From contig NC_080582.1 in NCBI RefSeq assembly GCF_029962835.1, positions 26,482,032-26,546,031 of the forward strand: a stretch of DNA of 64,000 bases. The letters are read 5' to 3'. The translations under genes and the position numbers were made by a program. This DNA comes from Magnolia sinica (Eukaryota; Streptophyta; Magnoliopsida; Magnoliales; Magnoliaceae). Shown in pieces: positions 44,820-58,569 of the stretch. Positions within the stretch are counted from its first letter, which is position 1. Each line of letters opens with the position of its first letter. The notes below the pieces were generated by a model. The model was not told the DNA's origin and made no database searches. It worked only from the letters and a program-made list of their open reading frames with translations.

Positions 44820-47139
44820 TGTTCACACCTCAAGTGCAGGGTTGTGATGTAGTAATAAACTCGGTAAGACCGAGGTCGAATCCACAGGGACTGATACCTG
44901 TACGTTATCTGAAACCAAGTAGAACTAGAACTAGACTAAGATGTGATCTAAACCAAATAGAATTTAAGGAATAATTGTGGAATAATTATCTAAAACTTTA
45001 AAGAATTCAGAGGAAGGAAACTAGGGATTCAGAGGATCCACTTGTAGAGATCAGGGGGATCTTATGCCTGCATTAAGATTTATGGAAATCAAACTGAACC
45101 TACTTGATCTGGTTTTTAAGGGATGAAAAGTATATGAATTAGAATGGATTCCATCATCTAACCATGCCCAGGAGATAAAGCAAACAACAGGATTAAACTA
45201 ATTACCAACTAATCAACAATGTATGAAGATCAGGAAGGGTACTGTCATCCTACCATGCCCATGGGACAATGATGAACAACAGGGCTTCCTGGCTTCATAA
45301 ACATAAAAAAAAGGGGAAAAAGAAATATTCAAAGCCATTGCAAACCCATTGTAATTTTAGTCACAACAGACCATTAAAGACTGAAAAGAATATTCCTTTA
45401 ATAATCAACTTAAGACCAAGTTCAGTTCAGAAAATTTAACTTAAACGCATGAAACAGTATCTCCCATCTCGCTACAGGCTTCACCTCTTAGCCCTAGCTA
45501 AGAGGTTTAGCCACACATGGTTGGCTTGAACAAATCAAATAAAAAGAGAAAGAAAACGAAACAAAAAGTAGAAAACTACCTAGTCTTCTTCAGCCTCCAC
45601 GTTCCAGTAGCCCAGTTTTCTTCAGCCTCAACGTTCCAGCAGCCCACCTTTCTCCTCTCTCACTTCCTCCTCCCCTCTTGTATTTTATATCCCTTTATAG
45701 GTAGGGAGCGCGTTCTGCGGTATAGCAGCCGTCCGGAACAGCTGCTGCGGAACTTTTACGCTGCCAAGAACGCAGTTTTCAGAACTTTGCTGTGGCTGGC
45801 ATTCTTGCGCACCAAAACAGCAATTTCCCCTGATTCGTTCACCCACTCTGCAGCGTATAGATGTTCCACCCATACTGATGTGTATCTGCATCCCTGACAC
45901 ACAAAACGGACCGTTCAGATCCTCATATGTGGCCCATCAAGAAAGGATGAATCACTGATTCAATCCAGGAAAATGGTACAGTGAATCATGGCAGATTTTC
46001 GGGCACAGGGCTTCTCCTCGTTCTGATGCTTAGGGACGGCTTGGATGGGTCATGGAGAGCTTGTGGGCCACCGAAATCAGATGCTCGGATGGTGGGTAGA
46101 AACGCAACTTGCTTACCCGTCCGGAAATCCCGAGACTTTCGGCGCAAGGAAGTCTCCTCCCCGCTTTTCCTTCTCCTTTCGCATCACGAGGTCGGTCGGA
46201 CGCGTCATATCCTCTCAATAGATGGATCTGTTCATCATATCTGATCAGCACGTAGTGGTGGTGGCCCCACTACCGTCTGAAATCTGTTTCTTGTTTTGAA
46301 GGGTAACAGCAGAGGATGTGGACAGCGATTCTTGGCTTCATTTGCAGTGCTCTGATCTTTGGGGTGACCGAAACTTGCCTGTGGACATGATGAACAGATC
46401 CAATCGTCATGAATGATGATGGAAGTGGGCCTGATCATGTCCCAATGGACGGTCCTGCGTTCAAAAACGCCAGCGGCAGAAAAACAGGGGGCCCGTAGCT
46501 CTGTTTCTTTTTCTTCTTTTGGAAAGCACGGTCAAAACTCGGTTTGACCGTGCGTACATTCCTGGTGCAATGCTGATTGCGCATGATGCTGTACACATTC
46601 ATCATAGGTGGGGCCCCACAGAGATGTTAATGAGAAATCCGCTCCGTCCATCAGCTTTTTCACCTCATATAATGGGTTGAGAAAAAAAACTTGAAGCATA
46701 TCCAGATCTCAAGTGGGCCCAGAATCAACTGTTTATGGGCTGATCTGACAGTTGTGCCACTTCTAGAGGTACTGAACAGATGAAAATCGACATGTACGGT
46801 TAATTTATGGTCCTCAAGCCACGTATGGAGTTTCGAACTGATCAGATGGTGGGAATCCTATGATCTTGCATTCTGGACACTTTTCAGGCCACTTGAGCTT
46901 CAATTTCTCGATTTTCTTGGATCCTTGGTGTGCAAATCTGTCGATCTTGGTCTCCTAGGGTCCGTCGCTTGCCTTGGTGCCTTCAGACCGTTAAATCCAT
47001 GCTTTTAGCATCCCGATCCAGTCCCAGCTCGCAATTCCACCTTGCAACAGAAACATGATCAAAATGAGCTATTAAACGGTGCCATGTTCATAAATCTAGG
47101 CAACAACTGGGTCTGATATGCAATATTTGACCCTCAACA
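44820..47139 (-). repeat. Athila 3' LTR, 2320 bp
   Basis: In minus orientation it starts TGTTGAGGGTC (47139) and ends GGTGTGAACA (44820). It contains parallel open frames that also exist in the other LTR simply because the two copies are almost identical. Not a coding region. Confidence 0.95.
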
Positions 47140-47154
47140 CAACCCCCAACCAGC
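47140..47154 (-). promoter_or_regulatory. Polypurine tract of the Athila element
   Basis: On the minus strand GGTTGGGGGTTG lies directly before the 3' LTR start TGTTGAGGG. Less purine-pure than usual but in the right place. Confidence 0.75.
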
Positions 47155-48423
47155 ATCTTGCTAGTCCCGAGCAAGGTATGCGAAAAATAAATTGAGAATT
47201 ATAGGATAATTTCTACAAACTCAAGAGATTTATGAAAAACAATCCAGATACTCGGATTCTAAGATTCATGAATGTTGGCATTACTTTTTCCTGAAATCAA
47301 GCGCAGGTAAACTTCATAATCAAGTTCAAAATATTAGTCCATCAATTAGTATAATTCTAAATATTGAATTCCATGGATGTATAGTCCAATCTCGACTTGT
47401 CAACATTAAGATTCACCTTGATATTTAAGGATATCAACAAATCACGATAACCCAACTTGGCTTACACCTTATCTTTTTATTCTTTTAATTTTTTTTGATT
47501 TTTTTTTTTTAGAAGTAACGCCAAGAAGGGGAATTGAGTCCTCACCTATAGGGAGCAAACCTATGGTAAAGACCGGTCACCAAATAGTTTATGAATGTCA
47601 ACCTTGGGGAATCAAACCTTCACCTGTAGGGAGCAAACCTATGGTGAAAACCATTTGCCCAATCTTTTAAATTTCTCAAGTTGGTTCCTTTCATGTTTAG
47701 TGATTACCAAGTTAATCCTTTAATATCGAACTGAAACCTTAATATGCAAGCGAGATGTGTCCTGTGAATTCATGACTCAACCAATGTTCACAATTCTAAT
47801 AATGGATTAACAATTCAAACTTAGCTGTAAAATTTAATAGATAACTGAATCCAAGAGTCATAAAGTACCAACATCACGCATCTTGAAATTCAAAGTGCCC
47901 TAGATGGCCGTCAAAATCACTTCGAATTCATTAGAAATCCTGAAAAATTAAAAATTTTCACAACTTTTGCTCAAGACTAAGAAAACACTGATTAGGAAAC
48001 CTAATCTCCCACCCCCAACCAAAAAATCTACATTGTCCTCAATGTAAATAGAAATAGACATGCAATGTACACGAGACAACGGAAAAATAGGAGTGATGGA
48101 AAGATAGTACCTGGACGAAAGAATCAAGAGGCTTTCCAAAGATATCTATACCACTTTCGTAGGTGCTCTCGATTACATTTAGCGTATGCAACAAGCCTTT
48201 AAACCCCTAGGTTACCCCTAGTGGACGAGTTGTAGTCTCGTGAGGGTTTGCAGTAATGTTACCCATAAACATTGAACTAACTAATGATAAAAACGACATG
48301 AAATGAAGAACTGGGTTGCCTCCCAAGAGCGCTAAGTTTACCGTCTTCAGCCAGACAAATAAAGCAACTACCCTAGTCCTATGAAAGCGGTAAACCTACC
48401 TATACCTCCATCAGACTAGGAGA
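47155..48423 (-). other. Athila spacer between pol and 3' LTR, no env-like gene
   Basis: Some Athila elements carry an extra env-like reading frame here. I see no long frame on the minus strand. The segment is AT-rich and contains a partial repeat of TAGGGAGCAAACCTATGGT (about 47550 and 47624). Confidence 0.7.
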
Positions 48424-49738
48424 TCAATCTTGGTAAACAGGATCAGTCAGAGGCATGGACATGTCCTCTGAATCAAATTTCTCGACAAATGGTTTCAATC
48501 GATGTCCATTGACTTTAAACTCCTTGCCATTGTCGGGATCTCTTATCTCAACGGCCCCATGCGGAAAAACAGTGACAACAATGTAAGGGCCGGTCCAACG
48601 AGATCGAAGCTTACCCGGAAAGAGATGTAATTGAGAATTGTACAAAAGGACCTTCTGACCAGGCGTGAATGATTTTCGCAAAATGTGTTGGTCATGAAAT
48701 GCTTTCATCTTGTCCTTGTAAATTCTCGAATTATCGTACGCATCATTCCGGATTTCCTCAAGTTCATTCAATTGAAGTTTGCGTAGCGAGCCAGCATTGT
48801 CCAGATTGAAATTTAGATTTTTGATCGCCCAGTACGCTTTATGTTCCAGCTCCACAGGCAAGTGACAAGCCTTCCCATAGACAAGTCTAAAGGGAGACAT
48901 TCCAATAGGGGTTTTAAATGCAGTACGGTATGCCCATAAGGCATCGGTCAATCGGATTGACCAATCCTTACGATCTGGGTTAACTGTTTTTTCCAAAATG
49001 TGTTTGATCTCCCTATTGAAAATCTCAGCTTGTCCACTTGTCTGAGGATGGTATGGGGTGCTCACCTTATGAGAGATACCGTATTTCTTCATTAAGCTCT
49101 CGAATGATCTATTACAAAAGTGTGAGCCCCCATCACTAATGATGGCTCGAGGCGTTCCGAATCGAGAAAGAATGTTTTCTTTTAGGAATTTAATGACCGT
49201 GCGATGGTCATTAGTTCGACATGGAATCGCTTCAACCCATTTAGTGACATAGTCCACGGCGAGCAAAATATACAGATTTCCAAATGATTGGGGGAATGGT
49301 CCCATGAAATCGATGCCCCAGCAATCAAATGCTTCAATGATAAGGATGAGATTAAAAGGCATCATATTTCGACGGGACAATGCTCCCAATTTCTGGCAAC
49401 GCTCACAAGCTTTGCAAAACTCATGAGTGTCCCTAAACATAGTGGGCCAGTAAAAGCCACACTGCAGAATCTTGGCCGTGGTCTTTTTAGCAGAAAAGTG
49501 ACCACCACAGGCCTCTGAGTGACAGAAGGAGATGACGCTCTGATGCTCATCGTCTGGTACATCTCCTTAGAATTTGGTCTGGGCAATATTTAAATAAATA
49601 AGGATCATCCCAGAAAAAGTTGCGCACCTCGGTGAAAAATTTCTTCTTATCTTGTGCAATCCACTGTGTCGGTATGGCACCTGTAGCAAGATAATTGGCA
49701 ATATCAACAAACCAAGGTGAATGGGAGATTCTGAACAA
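48424..49738 (-). pseudogene. Athila integrase
   Basis: The minus-strand frame 49440-48424 (338 codons) covers most of the integrase: [11 protein letters not shown] (zinc-binding cysteines), [13 protein letters not shown] (first catalytic Asp), [10 protein letters not shown] (second Asp), [12 protein letters not shown] (Glu) and the C-terminal domain ending near [13 protein letters not shown]. All three catalytic residues remain. Upstream, 49738-49547 encodes the RNase H-integrase linker (FFWDDPYLFKYC) in another frame; the junction near 49540-49560 is a frameshift that removes continuity with the HHCC histidines. No chromodomain follows, as expected for Athila. Confidence 0.9.
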
Positions 49739-52090
49739 TTATTCATCAGGGAACATATCATTGATATGGGTCGCCTCAAGGGAATCAGAGGTATTAAGGC
49801 GAGAAAGGTGATCGGCCACTACGTTCTCTACTCCCTTTTTGTCTTTAATTTCCAAATCAAATTCTTGGAGTAGAAGGATCCATCGTATCAAACGAGACTT
49901 AGAATCATTCTTAGAAAGAAGATACTTAAGTGCCGCATGATCTGTGTAGATAATGATCTTGGATCCGATCAAGTAGGACCTAAATTTTTCCAAGGCGAAC
50001 ACTACAGCTAAGAGTTCCTTTTCCGTAGTCGAGCAGTTCACCTGAGTAGAATTTAAAGTTCTACTTGCGTAATGAATGACGTAGGGCCGCTTATCTTTTC
50101 TCTGGCCTAGGACCGCTCCAAGAGCATAATCAGAAGCGTCACACATAAGCTCAAAGGGAAGGCTCTAGTCGGGTGGCTGCATGATAGGTGCAGTGGTTAA
50201 CGTGCCCTTAAGCTTGGTGAAAGCTTCCTGGCACTGCTCAGTCCACTCGTACGGAGCATCCTTTTAAAGAAGATTACATAAAGGACGAGAGAGAAGACTA
50301 AAGTCCTTTATGAATCACCTGTAAAATCCTGCGTGTCCTAAGAAGGATCGCACGTCTCTGATATTCTTGGGTGGAGGTAGGTTAGAGATAAGATCGATTT
50401 TTGCCTTATCTACCTCGATTCCTTTGGACGAGATGATATGCCCAAGGACAATTCCCTTCTGAACCATGAAATGGCACTTCTCCCAATTAAGTACCAAGTT
50501 TTTTTCTTCACATCTTTTCAGCACACATTTAAAACTTTCCAAGCACTTGCTGAAAGATGGACCGTAAACAGAGAAATCGTCCATGAAGACCTCTAGATAT
50601 TGCCCCACCATATCAGAAAAGATACTAAGCATACATCGCTGAAAGGTGGCAGGGGCATTACATAGTCCGAATGGCATCCTTCGATAAGCAAAGGTGCCGT
50701 AGGGACATGTAAATGTGGTCTTTTCCTGATCTTCAGGGGCTATCTCTATCTGGTTGTAGCCCGAATACCCGTCAAGGAAACTGTAATAGGAATGACCAGC
50801 TAACCTTTCAAGGATCTGATCAATGAATGGTAAAGGAAAGTGGTCTTTCCTTGTGACGGTATTCAACTTCCTGTAGTCAATGCACATTCTCCAACCAGTA
50901 GTGACTCTAGTTGGTACGAGTTCATTATTAGCATTGGCTACGATGGTGATTCCGGACTTCTTAGGGACCACTTGAGTTGGGCTCACCCATCGACTATCAG
51001 ATATAGGGTATACGATACCTACGTCTAATAGTTTAAGAACCTCGGCCTTAACCACTTCCTTCATGTTTGGACTTAGTCTATGTTGTGGTTGCCGAGCGGT
51101 TTTTGCATTATCCTCAAGATATATGCGGTGAGTACAAATCGAGGGATCGATTCCCTTGAGGTCCGCTATCGTCCATCCCAGGGCTCCTTTATGCTCAATG
51201 AGAGTAGATATAAGCGTACTCTCCTGTTCTTTCTCCAGGTAGGCAGAGATCACCACCGGGTATGTCTCATCTTGACCTAAATAGGCATATTTCAAATCAG
51301 AGGGCAAAGGTTTTAGGTCAAGCTTCGGCGGCTTGAGGTTAGACGGTAGAGGCACTACATCGGTTTGTGGCAATTCTTCAAATTGTGGCCTCCACCGGTT
51401 AACTTCAAGTACCGGTGTAGTATCAAGTAAGGCACACGTCTCCCTAATCATGTCATCATCAAAATCATGGGAGTGGGCCAGGCACGTCTCCAGATGGTCG
51501 GAGGATAAGGTCAGCGGTTTCGTATCTTCCACGAAAGGGTCAATCATGTTAATGTCGTGGAAATCGTCATCATCCTCTGAGTTGCTGCCGTTATTGAAAA
51601 AAATGTTTGACTCCAATGTCAAATTTTCAAAAGACATAGTCATGATACCATTCCTGCAATTGATAATTGCATTTGACGTGGCAAGGAATGGGCGACCAAG
51701 AATGACAGGAATCTGAGTGCTCATGTTATTGATGGGTTCGGTGTCCAGGATGATAAAGTCTACAGGGTAGTAAAATCTATCAACTTGGACCAACACATCC
51801 TCAATTATCCCTCTTGGTACACGAACAGAGGGATCAGCAAGTTGTAGTGTGGTTAGGGTGGGTTTTAATTCACCCAAACCTAACTGTTTGTATACCGAGT
51901 AGGGAATCAGATTGACGCTCGCTCCTAAGTCAAGAAGTGCGTGATCAATTCGATGGTTCCCGATTACACATGATATGGTTGGGCTACCGGGATCCTTGAA
52001 TTTCTGCGGCACGTCTTGCTTCAGGATGTCACTCACTTTCTCAGTTAAGAAGATTTTCATTTGAATAATTTCCGTCTTTTGGTCGTGCAT
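49739..52090 (-). pseudogene. Athila protease, reverse transcriptase and RNase H
   Basis: The minus frame 52090-50315 has the protease with LLDLGASVNLIPYSVYKQLG (DLGA active site) and ILGRPFLAT. RT follows with WRMCIDYRKLNTVTRKDHFP, FLDGYSGYNQI, MPFGLCNAPATFQRCM and the FMDD catalytic box. A stop at 50315-50317 follows GHAGFYR. Further stops lie at 50264-50266 and 50165-50167. RNase H continues in 50146-49739 ([30 protein letters not shown]) with a stop at 49739-49741. The interrupted positions are normally Arg, Gln, Trp and Gln in the family. Otherwise the frame is well kept, which suits a young insertion. Confidence 0.92.
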
Positions 52091-53820
52091 AAGTCTTTCA
52101 GGAATTTGGCATATGAAGGTATCTGTTTAATGACATCAAGTAGAGGAATGTTGACTTTCACCTGTTTCAACACCTCTAGGATATCCTGAGAGTTAGAGAG
52201 AGGTTTTGGTGAAATCAACCGTTGGGGGAATGGAGCAACTGGCTTCTCTAGAAGTTCCGGTTCTAATTTTTGTGGGGCATCACTGGATCCATCATTGTTG
52301 TCCTCTTCTGGTTCTTGAGGATTTTCGGGCCTAACCGGAAGAGTTTTATCAATGATCTTTCCACTCCTAAGAGTGGTGATGGATTTAGCATGCCCCATCT
52401 GATTTGAAGAGCTGGGATCATTAATCTCGTACTGCGGTTTAGGATTGGGGAGAGGTTGTGCAGGAAGCATCCCCTTTTCTATAACCGTCATACGAGAATC
52501 TATCTTTTGCATAAAATCTGTAATTCCCTGCATTGCCTGAGCCAGCTCTTGTATGGGATTTTGAACCGGTTCCTCTTGAGGTTTCACTTGATTTGGATTT
52601 TGATTGAAGAAACCTGGAGGAGTAGCCGTTTGTCCATTCCTCCAACTAAAGTTTGGATGATTTTTCCAGCCAGGATTGTATGTATTGGAGTTAGGTCCAG
52701 TAAAAGGTCTTTGATAATTATTTACGGCATTGGCTTGTTCATTCAACACTCCTCGAAAGGCAGGTATTGTAGGATAGTTTTCAGTTGTGTGAATGTTGCA
52801 ATCACAGATGCCGCAAACAATTTCATTGACCTTATCCTTCTTTCCTTCCATGGCCTCAACTTTCCTTATGAGCGTAGTCACTTTACACTTGAGATCATCC
52901 TCTTCTTTCAAGAGATATAATCCACCTTTCTCCTTTGATTGAGTCAGCCTAGACGTGGTGTTCGACTTTGGGTAATAGTCCCAAGATTGTGTTTTTTCAG
53001 CCAGACTGTCGAGGTAGTCCCATACCTCGTCGATATCTTTATTAATGAACTCTCCATTACTCATTGTCTCGACCATTTGGCGCATGGAAGATGTCAGTCC
53101 ATCATAGAAAAAATTTGTAATGCGCCACGTTTCAAATCCGTGTTGTGGGCATGAACTGACCAAATCTTTGAACCTTTCCCAACATTGGAAGAATGTTTCA
53201 TCTTCCTTTTGGGCAAAGTTCATGATTGCTTTTCTGAGGGTAATCGTTTTATGATGTGGGAAGAATTTTTTTATGAATTCCCTCTGCATGTCGTTTCATG
53301 TGCCAATGGATCTAGGACGCAGTGAATGTAACCACATCTTAGCTTTTTCTTTTAAGGAAAAAGGAAAGAGTTTTAGCCTAATTGTATCCTCAGATACATT
53401 AGGAAAACATAATGTAGCTATTATCTCATCGAACTCTTTCAAATGTAAATATGGACTTTCAGATTCAAGTCCATGGAATTTGGGAAGGAGTTGGATAACT
53501 CCTGGCTTGATGTCCATTTGTCCTGTGTTTTCAGGAAAAATCATGCATGAGGGCATACTCACTCCCGCCGGTTGTAGATAATCTCGTAAAGTACGAGGAG
53601 GGGGTGCCTGTTGCACCTCATTTTCATCTTGGGTATCCTCCACCCTGGGTGGAAGTAGAGGAGGTTGGTCTTCAGCCATAACTTCAGTTAACTCAGGGGA
53701 TTTCGAGCGGTGTCTAGTCCTGCGATGGATAGTCAACCCCTCAACCAATCCTCCTTCAGTCAAGAGACGTCGAGTGTCGTCACGGGCCCACTTGGGCATG
53801 AAAACACTCGCAGCCCTCAA
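52057..53820 (-). pseudogene. Athila gag
   Basis: The ATG at 53820 is preceded in frame by TAA two codons upstream, so it is the likely start. The N-terminal part runs to a stop at 53296-53298 (after LRPRSIGT) where the family has Trp. The frame continues at 53289 with FIKKFFPHHKT, ETFFQCWERFKDLVSSCPQH, GFETWRITNFFYDGL and DEVWDYLDSLAEKTQSWD, all Athila capsid signatures. A nucleocapsid-like CGICDCNIHTTENYP near 52800 is a zinc-knuckle remnant. Gag ends near 52057, overlapping the protease frame by 34 bases at a frameshift. One stop and one shift disable it. Confidence 0.9.
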
Positions 53821-54547
53821 TTAAAAACCTAATCCTAAGAAAGGGAAAGAAAATCTAGAAAGAAAGAGAGAGTTGGAAAGAAATTACCAAATTAGAGTCC
53901 TAAGTTAAAAACCTGCAAAATAAAACAAAAATAAGTTAGATTCTAAAAAGAGAAGAATGATCCTTTAAAAGAAAAATAACAGTAAATTAATTTCTAAAAG
54001 AAGGTATTCTTAAAAGAAAGTGGAAATTTCTAAAGTAAATTAGGGAAGATCTAAACTAGAAAGTAAATTATTAAAAGAGAACTGAAAAATAGAAAGTAGG
54101 GAAGGAGCTTACCGAATTAGAAATTTCTATCTTAAAGGCCTACAAAATAGGAAGGTTAGTTTCTAAACAAAAATTCTAAAAATAAATTAGGAGACAAATT
54201 AGATTTTAAAAGAGTTAAATTAGAAAGTTACTAAAATAAGAATAGAAAGTTAATTTCTAAAAAGGGAAAGAAATAACCTAATTTCTAAAAATAAACTATT
54301 TCCTACAGAAGGGAGGATACTAGAATTAGAAAATTTATAAATTTAAACCCTAATTCTAAAAATAGGAAAAAGTAGAGAGATTAGGAAGGAATTACCAATT
54401 GAGAAACTTATGTCAAGATCCTATAAAACAGGAAACAAGTTAGTTTTGAACTCACAATAAAAAAAAAAAAAAAAAACTAAGGTTAGTAAAATCCTAATCT
54501 TAAACTAATCCTAAAACCAATTAATTTCAGAGAATCGTAACCGTCAG
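53821..54547 (-). other. Athila 5' leader, non-coding
   Basis: Between primer site and gag lies an A/T-rich leader full of TTCTAAAA/TTTTAGAA-like words on an AAAGAAAG background. No reading frame of note. It includes a poly-A/T tract near 54460-54476. Confidence 0.8.
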
Positions 54548-54565
54548 TCCCCGGCAACGGCGCCA
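54548..54565 (-). promoter_or_regulatory. Primer binding site (tRNA-Asp type)
   Basis: On the minus strand TGGCGCCGTTGCCGGGGA lies six bases after the end of the 5' LTR. This 18-bp tRNA-Asp complement is the classic Athila-type primer site. Confidence 0.95.
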
Positions 54566-54571
54566 AAAACT

Positions 54572-56891
54572 TGTTCACACCCCAAGTGCAGGGTTGTGAT
54601 GTAGTAATAAACTCGGTAAGACCGAGGTCGAATCCACAGGGACTGATACCTGTACGTTATCTGAAACCAAGTAGAACTAGAACTAGACTAAGATGTGATC
54701 TAAACCAAATAGAATTTAAGGAATAATTGTGGAATAATTATCTAAAACTTTAAAGAATTCAGAGGAAGGAAACTAGGGATTCAGAGGATCCACTTGTAGA
54801 GATCAGGGGGATCTTATGCCTGCATTAAGATTTATGGAAATCAAACTGAACCTACTTGATCTGGTTTTTAAGGGATGAAAAGTATATGAATTAGAATGGA
54901 TTCCATCATCTAACCATGCCCAGGAGACAAAGCAAACAACAGGATTAAACTAATTACCAACTAATCAACAATGTATGAAGATCAGGAAGGGTACTGTCAT
55001 CCTACCATGCCCATGGGACAATGATGAACAACAGGGCTTCCTGGCTTCATAAACATAAAAAAAAGGGAAAAAAGAAATATTCAAAGCCATTACAAACCCA
55101 TTGTAATTTTAGTCACAACAGACCATTAAAGACTGAAAAGAATATTCCTTTAATAATCAACTTAAGACCAAGTTCAGTTCAGAAAATTTAACTTAAACGC
55201 ATGAAACAGTATCTCCCATCTCGCTACAGGCTTCACCTCTTAGCCCTAGCTAAGAGGTTTAGCCACACATGGTTGGCTTGAACAAATCAAATAAAAAGAG
55301 AAAGAAAACGAAACAAAAAGTAGAAAACTACCTAGTCTTCTTCAGCCTCCACGTTCCAGTAGCCCAGTTTTCTTCAGCCTCAACGTTCCAGCAGCCCACC
55401 TTTCTCCTCTCTCACTTCCTCCTCCCCTCTTGTATTTTATATCCCTTTGTAGGTAGGGAACGCGTTCTGCGGTATAGCAGCCGTTCGGAACAGCTGCTGC
55501 GGAACTTTTACGCTGCCAAGAACGCAGTTTTCAGAACTTTGCTGTGGCTGGCATTCTTGCGCACCAAAACAGCAATTTCCCCTGATTCGTTCACCCACTC
55601 TGCAGCGTATAGATGTTCCACCTATACTGATGTGTATTTGCATCCCTGACACACAAAACGGACCGTTCAGATCCTCATATGTGGCCCATCAAGAAAGGAT
55701 GAATCACTGATTCAATCCAGGAAAATGGTACAGTGAATCATGGCAGATTTTCGGGCACAGGGCTTCTCCTCGTTCTGATGCTTAGGGACGGCTTGGATGG
55801 GTCATGGAGAGCTTGTGGGCCACCGAAATTAGATGCTCGGATGGTGGGTAGAAACGCAACTTGCTTACCCGTCCGGAAATCCCGAGACTTTCGGCGCAAG
55901 GAAGTCTCCTCCCCGCTTTTCCTTCTCCTTTCGCATCACGAGGTCGGTCGGACGCGTCATATCCTCTCAATAGATGGATCTGTTCATCATATCTGATCAG
56001 CACGTAGTGGTGGTGGCCCCACTACCGTCTGAAATCTGTTTCTTGTTTTGAAGGGTAATAACAGAGGATGTGGACAGCGATTCTTGGCTTCATTTGCAGT
56101 GCTCTGATCTTTGGGGTGACCGAAACTTGCCTGTGGACATGATGAACAGATCCAATCGTCATGAATGATGATGGAAGTGGGCCTGATCATGTCCCAATGG
56201 ACGGTCCTGCGTTCAAAAACGCCAGCGGCAGAAAAACAGGGGGCCCGTAGCTCTGTTTCTTTTTCTTCTTTTGGAAAGCACGGTCAAAACTCGGTTTGAC
56301 CGTGCGTACATTCCTGGTGCAATGCTGATTGCGCATGATGCTGTACACATTCATCATAGATGGGGCCCCACAGAGATGTTAATGAGAAATCCGCTTCGTC
56401 CATCAGCTTTTTCACCTCATATAATGGGTTGAGAAAAAAAACTTGAAGCATATCCAGATCTCAAGTGGGCCCAGAATCAACTGTTTATGGGCTGATCTGA
56501 CAGTTGTGCCACTTCTAGAGGTACTGAACAGATGAAAATCGACATGTACGGTTAATTTATGGTCCTCAAGCCACGTATGGAGTTTCGAACTGATCAGATG
56601 GTGGGAATCCTATGATCTTGCATTTTGGACACTTTTCAGGCCACTTGAGCCTCAATTTCTCGATTTTCTTGGATCCTTGGTGTGAAAATCTGTCGATCTT
56701 GGTCTCCTAGGGTCCGTCGCTTGCCTTGGTGCCTTCAGACCGTTAAATCCATGCTTTTAGCATCCCGATCCAGTCCCAGCTCGCAATTCCACCTTGCAAC
56801 AGAAACATGATCAAAATGAGCTATTAAACGGTGCCATGTTCATAAATCTAGGCAACAACTGGGTCTGATATGCAATATTTGACCCTCAACA
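54572..56891 (-). repeat. Athila 5' LTR, 2320 bp
   Basis: Same length and ends as 44820-47139. Differences between the two copies found by eye number about 17 (for example A/G at 45697 against 55449), nearly all transitions and no length change. Confidence 0.95.
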
Positions 56892-58473
56892 CTTCTCCCT
56901 CCCAAATGCCAAGTGTGGCCCACTTTCTCTACTCTCTCATCTCCAATCTCAACCGTTGATCCATCATCTACCACCATCAAAAGAGAAGGCAAGGAGCTAA
57001 GGAGGCTAAGGGAGCAAGAAGGAGGCCTAGAGGTGGGTGATTTACTGTTGATTTTCAATTTGATGGCCCACTTGTGATGGGACCCAATCTAATGTATGTG
57101 TTGTAGTCATATGAGGGGCCCATAGTGGCGGGGCCCCTCCACTATGCCGATCTGTCTCTCCTTCTCTCTTTCTATCTCTCTCTCTTCCCTTTTCCTTGTT
57201 GATGGCCCACCTAATATGTGTGTGTGTGTGGCCCACCATGAAGCATGCATTCTATCTACGCCGTCCACTGAGTGGTCCACATGGTCGTCCGTTTGGAAGT
57301 GCCTGATCAAAGGAAAACACAAACATCGGATTGATCAAGTGGGCCACGTTCATGTGGGACCCACCTTGATGTGTGGGCCACGTACAGGTGGGACCCACCA
57401 CAATGATGTGTTTATCTATGCCATCCTACGTCCCTGAATGCTAGACGTGCTGGTGGTTGACGTGGAGTGCATGTACTGACATGGGTGTGTACTAACAGCT
57501 AACAAACAAAAAAAGAAGAAGAATATTTTAAAGTTTGGGGTGGGGCGCTCATGCAGGCCCCATCTTGATGTATGTATAAAATCCACGCCGTCCATTCTAT
57601 TTTTTAGATCATTTTAGGCGTTGAGCCGAAAAATGAGGCCGATTTGATCATCGGGCGGGCCATAGCGTTGGAAACAGTGGCCTTACCGTCAAAATCCACC
57701 CCAACGCTTCTGTACATCAAAACCTGTCCAATATTGGACTCGATGGGATTGTATCGAGCCACAGGGACCAATGGCTGGGATGGATTCGTCTGAGGTGGGC
57801 CCCACCTATCAAAAACCACCAGATTATTGGTTTTCAAAAAAGAAAAGAAAAGAAAAGAAGGCAGCAGCACCTGCTGTTGCCGCTGTCAGAGGTGGGCGGA
57901 TGGGCTGGGCCTCACGGCCCCAGCTGTGGGCCCCACTGTGATGCGTTTCGAACATCAACTCCATGCATTTGCTGCGTCCCCTTTAAATTATGAGATATCC
58001 TAAAAATCAGCCGTATACGGAACTTAGGTGGGCCATACCATCTAAAATCATGTGAAGACATGCCTAAAATATATAAAATCACTTGGTGGGGCCTACCTGA
58101 AATTTGAATGCAACTGAAACCTAGTTTGAACCCTCAGCCAAGTTGGACGCACATAATGGGTGGACTGGATTTGTGAACCACATCACGGTGGGCTCCCTGT
58201 CCACATGACCCAATCAACGGATTGGGTGAAAAATAAATATCACGGTGGGCCCCCAGTTCTCAGTGACCTTATCAACAGTTAGATGGCAAATAAATATTAT
58301 GGTGGGCCCCATGAGTTGTCGACGGGTTGGATGGAAAATAAATAACACGGTGGGCCCCTAGTTCTCAGTGACCTTATCAACAGTTAGATGGCAAATAAAT
58401 ATTATGGTGGCCCTTGCATTTATATTATATTACATTATAATATGGTATATTATGATATATTATATTATATTGT

Positions 58474-58569
<96 letters not shown>

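Larger units (their letters stand above)
44820..56891 (-). mobile_element. Athila-type LTR retrotransposon, complete, 12072 bp
   Basis: A full-length Ty3/gypsy element of the Athila clade on the minus strand. It has two LTRs of exactly 2320 bp, a tRNA-Asp primer site, gag, pol and a polypurine tract. CTTCT flanks both sides (44815-44819 and 56892-56896), a perfect 5-bp target duplication. By eye the LTRs differ at about 17 positions, mostly transitions, so the insertion is recent. No chromodomain and no recognisable env-like gene is present. Gag-pol is broken by five stops and two frame changes, so it could only move if helped by another copy. Confidence 0.95.

Noticed and set aside
45517-45897. 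126-codon frame present in both Athila LTRs (also 55269-55649)
   Set aside because: The two copies agree because the LTRs are almost identical; no domain or codon signal is visible.
47155-48423. Possible env-like gene of the Athila element
   Set aside because: No long frame, membrane segment or signal peptide on the coding strand.
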